Of a stretch of 64,000 bases of DNA, positions 63,613-64,000 are shown piece after piece. The notes under the pieces are model-generated. The model saw nothing but the letters and a program-made list of their open reading frames with translations. It was not told the DNA's origin and searched no databases. This DNA comes from Ignavibacteria bacterium (GTDB lineage: Bacteria; Bacteroidota; Ignavibacteria; Kapaibacteriales; Kapaibacteriaceae): assembly GCA_016707005.1 (NCBI GenBank), contig JADJIQ010000004.1:248001-312000 (forward strand). Direction: 5' to 3'. The position numbers and the translations under genes were made by a program. Numbering within the stretch: position 1 is the stretch's first letter; each line of letters begins with the position of its first letter.

Positions 63613-64000
63613 ATGTCTCGCTCTTCCATCGAAATCTCATCATTCTTCTCCAACATGGAGCAGTATGGCTTTTTCGATACGGTAGAAGAACACCTGCCGG
63701 ATGAGTTCACGATCATCTATGAGATAGCCCGTATTCTGGAGGATAAGACGCATGCCATTGCGCGGGCATTGGCACCGATCCTTGAACTCAATGATCCTTC
63801 AGCCACCGACAACAACCTGGATCAAATCCTGATTCCGAATGTCCCGGAGGCAAAGGAGTACGAAGCAGATCTTATCCGAAGCGTCACTGAGGTACGGTAC
63901 ATCTATCCTGCACAGCACCTTCTTCCCGAGATGGTGTTCCTACGTCGGCTTGCAGAACGATCCCTATGGATGCCCCGCGCACGATCACCGCGCAACTTTC
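63613..64000 (+). CDS. N-terminal part of the probable MoxR partner (VWA-type), cut by the window edge
   Basis: Starts at ATG 63613, three bases after the MoxR stop, and is open to the window edge (129 codons). The visible part is helical and charged (FFSNMEQYGFFDTVEEHLPD, IARILEDKTHAIARALAPIL, LLPEMVFLRRLAERSLWMPR). No VWA domain can be seen yet. The assignment as a ViaA/CoxE-like partner rests only on its position next to a RavA-like ATPase. Confidence 0.55.
   Translation, partial: MSRSSIEISSFFSNMEQYGFFDTVEEHLPDEFTIIYEIARILEDKTHAIARALAPILELNDPSATDNNLDQILIPNVPEAKEYEADLIRSVTEVRYIYPAQHLLPEMVFLRRLAERSLWMPRARSPRNF

Overview
The window is a densely packed bacterial chromosome segment of roughly 50% G+C. 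A very large SprA-type translocon protein, a PorV/PorQ-like protein, a type IX secretion C-terminal sorting domain and promoters of the form TTTG-N20-TAnnTTTG place it in the Bacteroidota/Chlorobiota (FCB) group. The mix of genes suggests the Kapabacteria/Ignavibacteria side of that group; this placement is inferred from gene content only. No tRNA, rRNA, CRISPR array, transposase or prophage was found.

Layout. 1-3503 (+): the tail of a GlmU-like sugar nucleotidyltransferase, an SDR oxidoreductase, a secreted CAP-domain protein with a sorting tail, and a lipoprotein. 3524-4796 (-): an unusual cluster of very small genes, with two sister 61/62-residue proteins, three 17-residue peptides sharing their C-terminal motif, and a 118-residue unknown. 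5107-6624 (+): a large helical-repeat protein, divergent from that cluster. 6742-12996 (+): a mutagenic SOS cassette (LexA/UmuD-like XRE-S24 repressor, ImuB-like Y-family protein, DUF6504-like protein, exported unknown, DnaE2), with a shared operator-like element before the repressor and dnaE2. 13030-19999: mixed housekeeping genes (truA, M48 protease, M55 aminopeptidase, mtaB, thioesterase, VWA-OmpA-like protein, Ogg2).

28037-19370 (-) is a chain of eight closely spaced or overlapping genes: parA, parB, thioesterase, PorV-like, TPR histidine kinase, lycopene cyclase, VWA membrane protein and ogg2. 34977-28165 (-) is sprA. 35155-44904 (+): a GH2-like membrane fusion protein, then hrcA-grpE-dnaJ, a ComEA-like protein, an unknown, rsmD, coaD, rimO and an outer-membrane barrel. 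48374-44913 (-): infC-rpmI-rplT, then pheS-lolD-membrane protein. 48515-54636: lon, rpmG, an AI-2E-type permease, a MazG-like protein and response regulator (-), and holB. 54633-58496: a 1287-residue VWA/propeller/barrel protein. 62213-58483 (-): uvrC and a GH13 (GlgE-like) enzyme. 62293-64000 (+): a MoxR ATPase and the start of its probable partner.

The most interesting observations are the micro-peptide cluster at 3939-4664, the variant SOS mutasome and its shared direct-repeat element, a recurring TAnnTTTG-N4/5-ATG geometry that implies leaderless mRNAs (truA, mtaB, pheS, uvrC), and a strongly over-used short word AAGGGGC.
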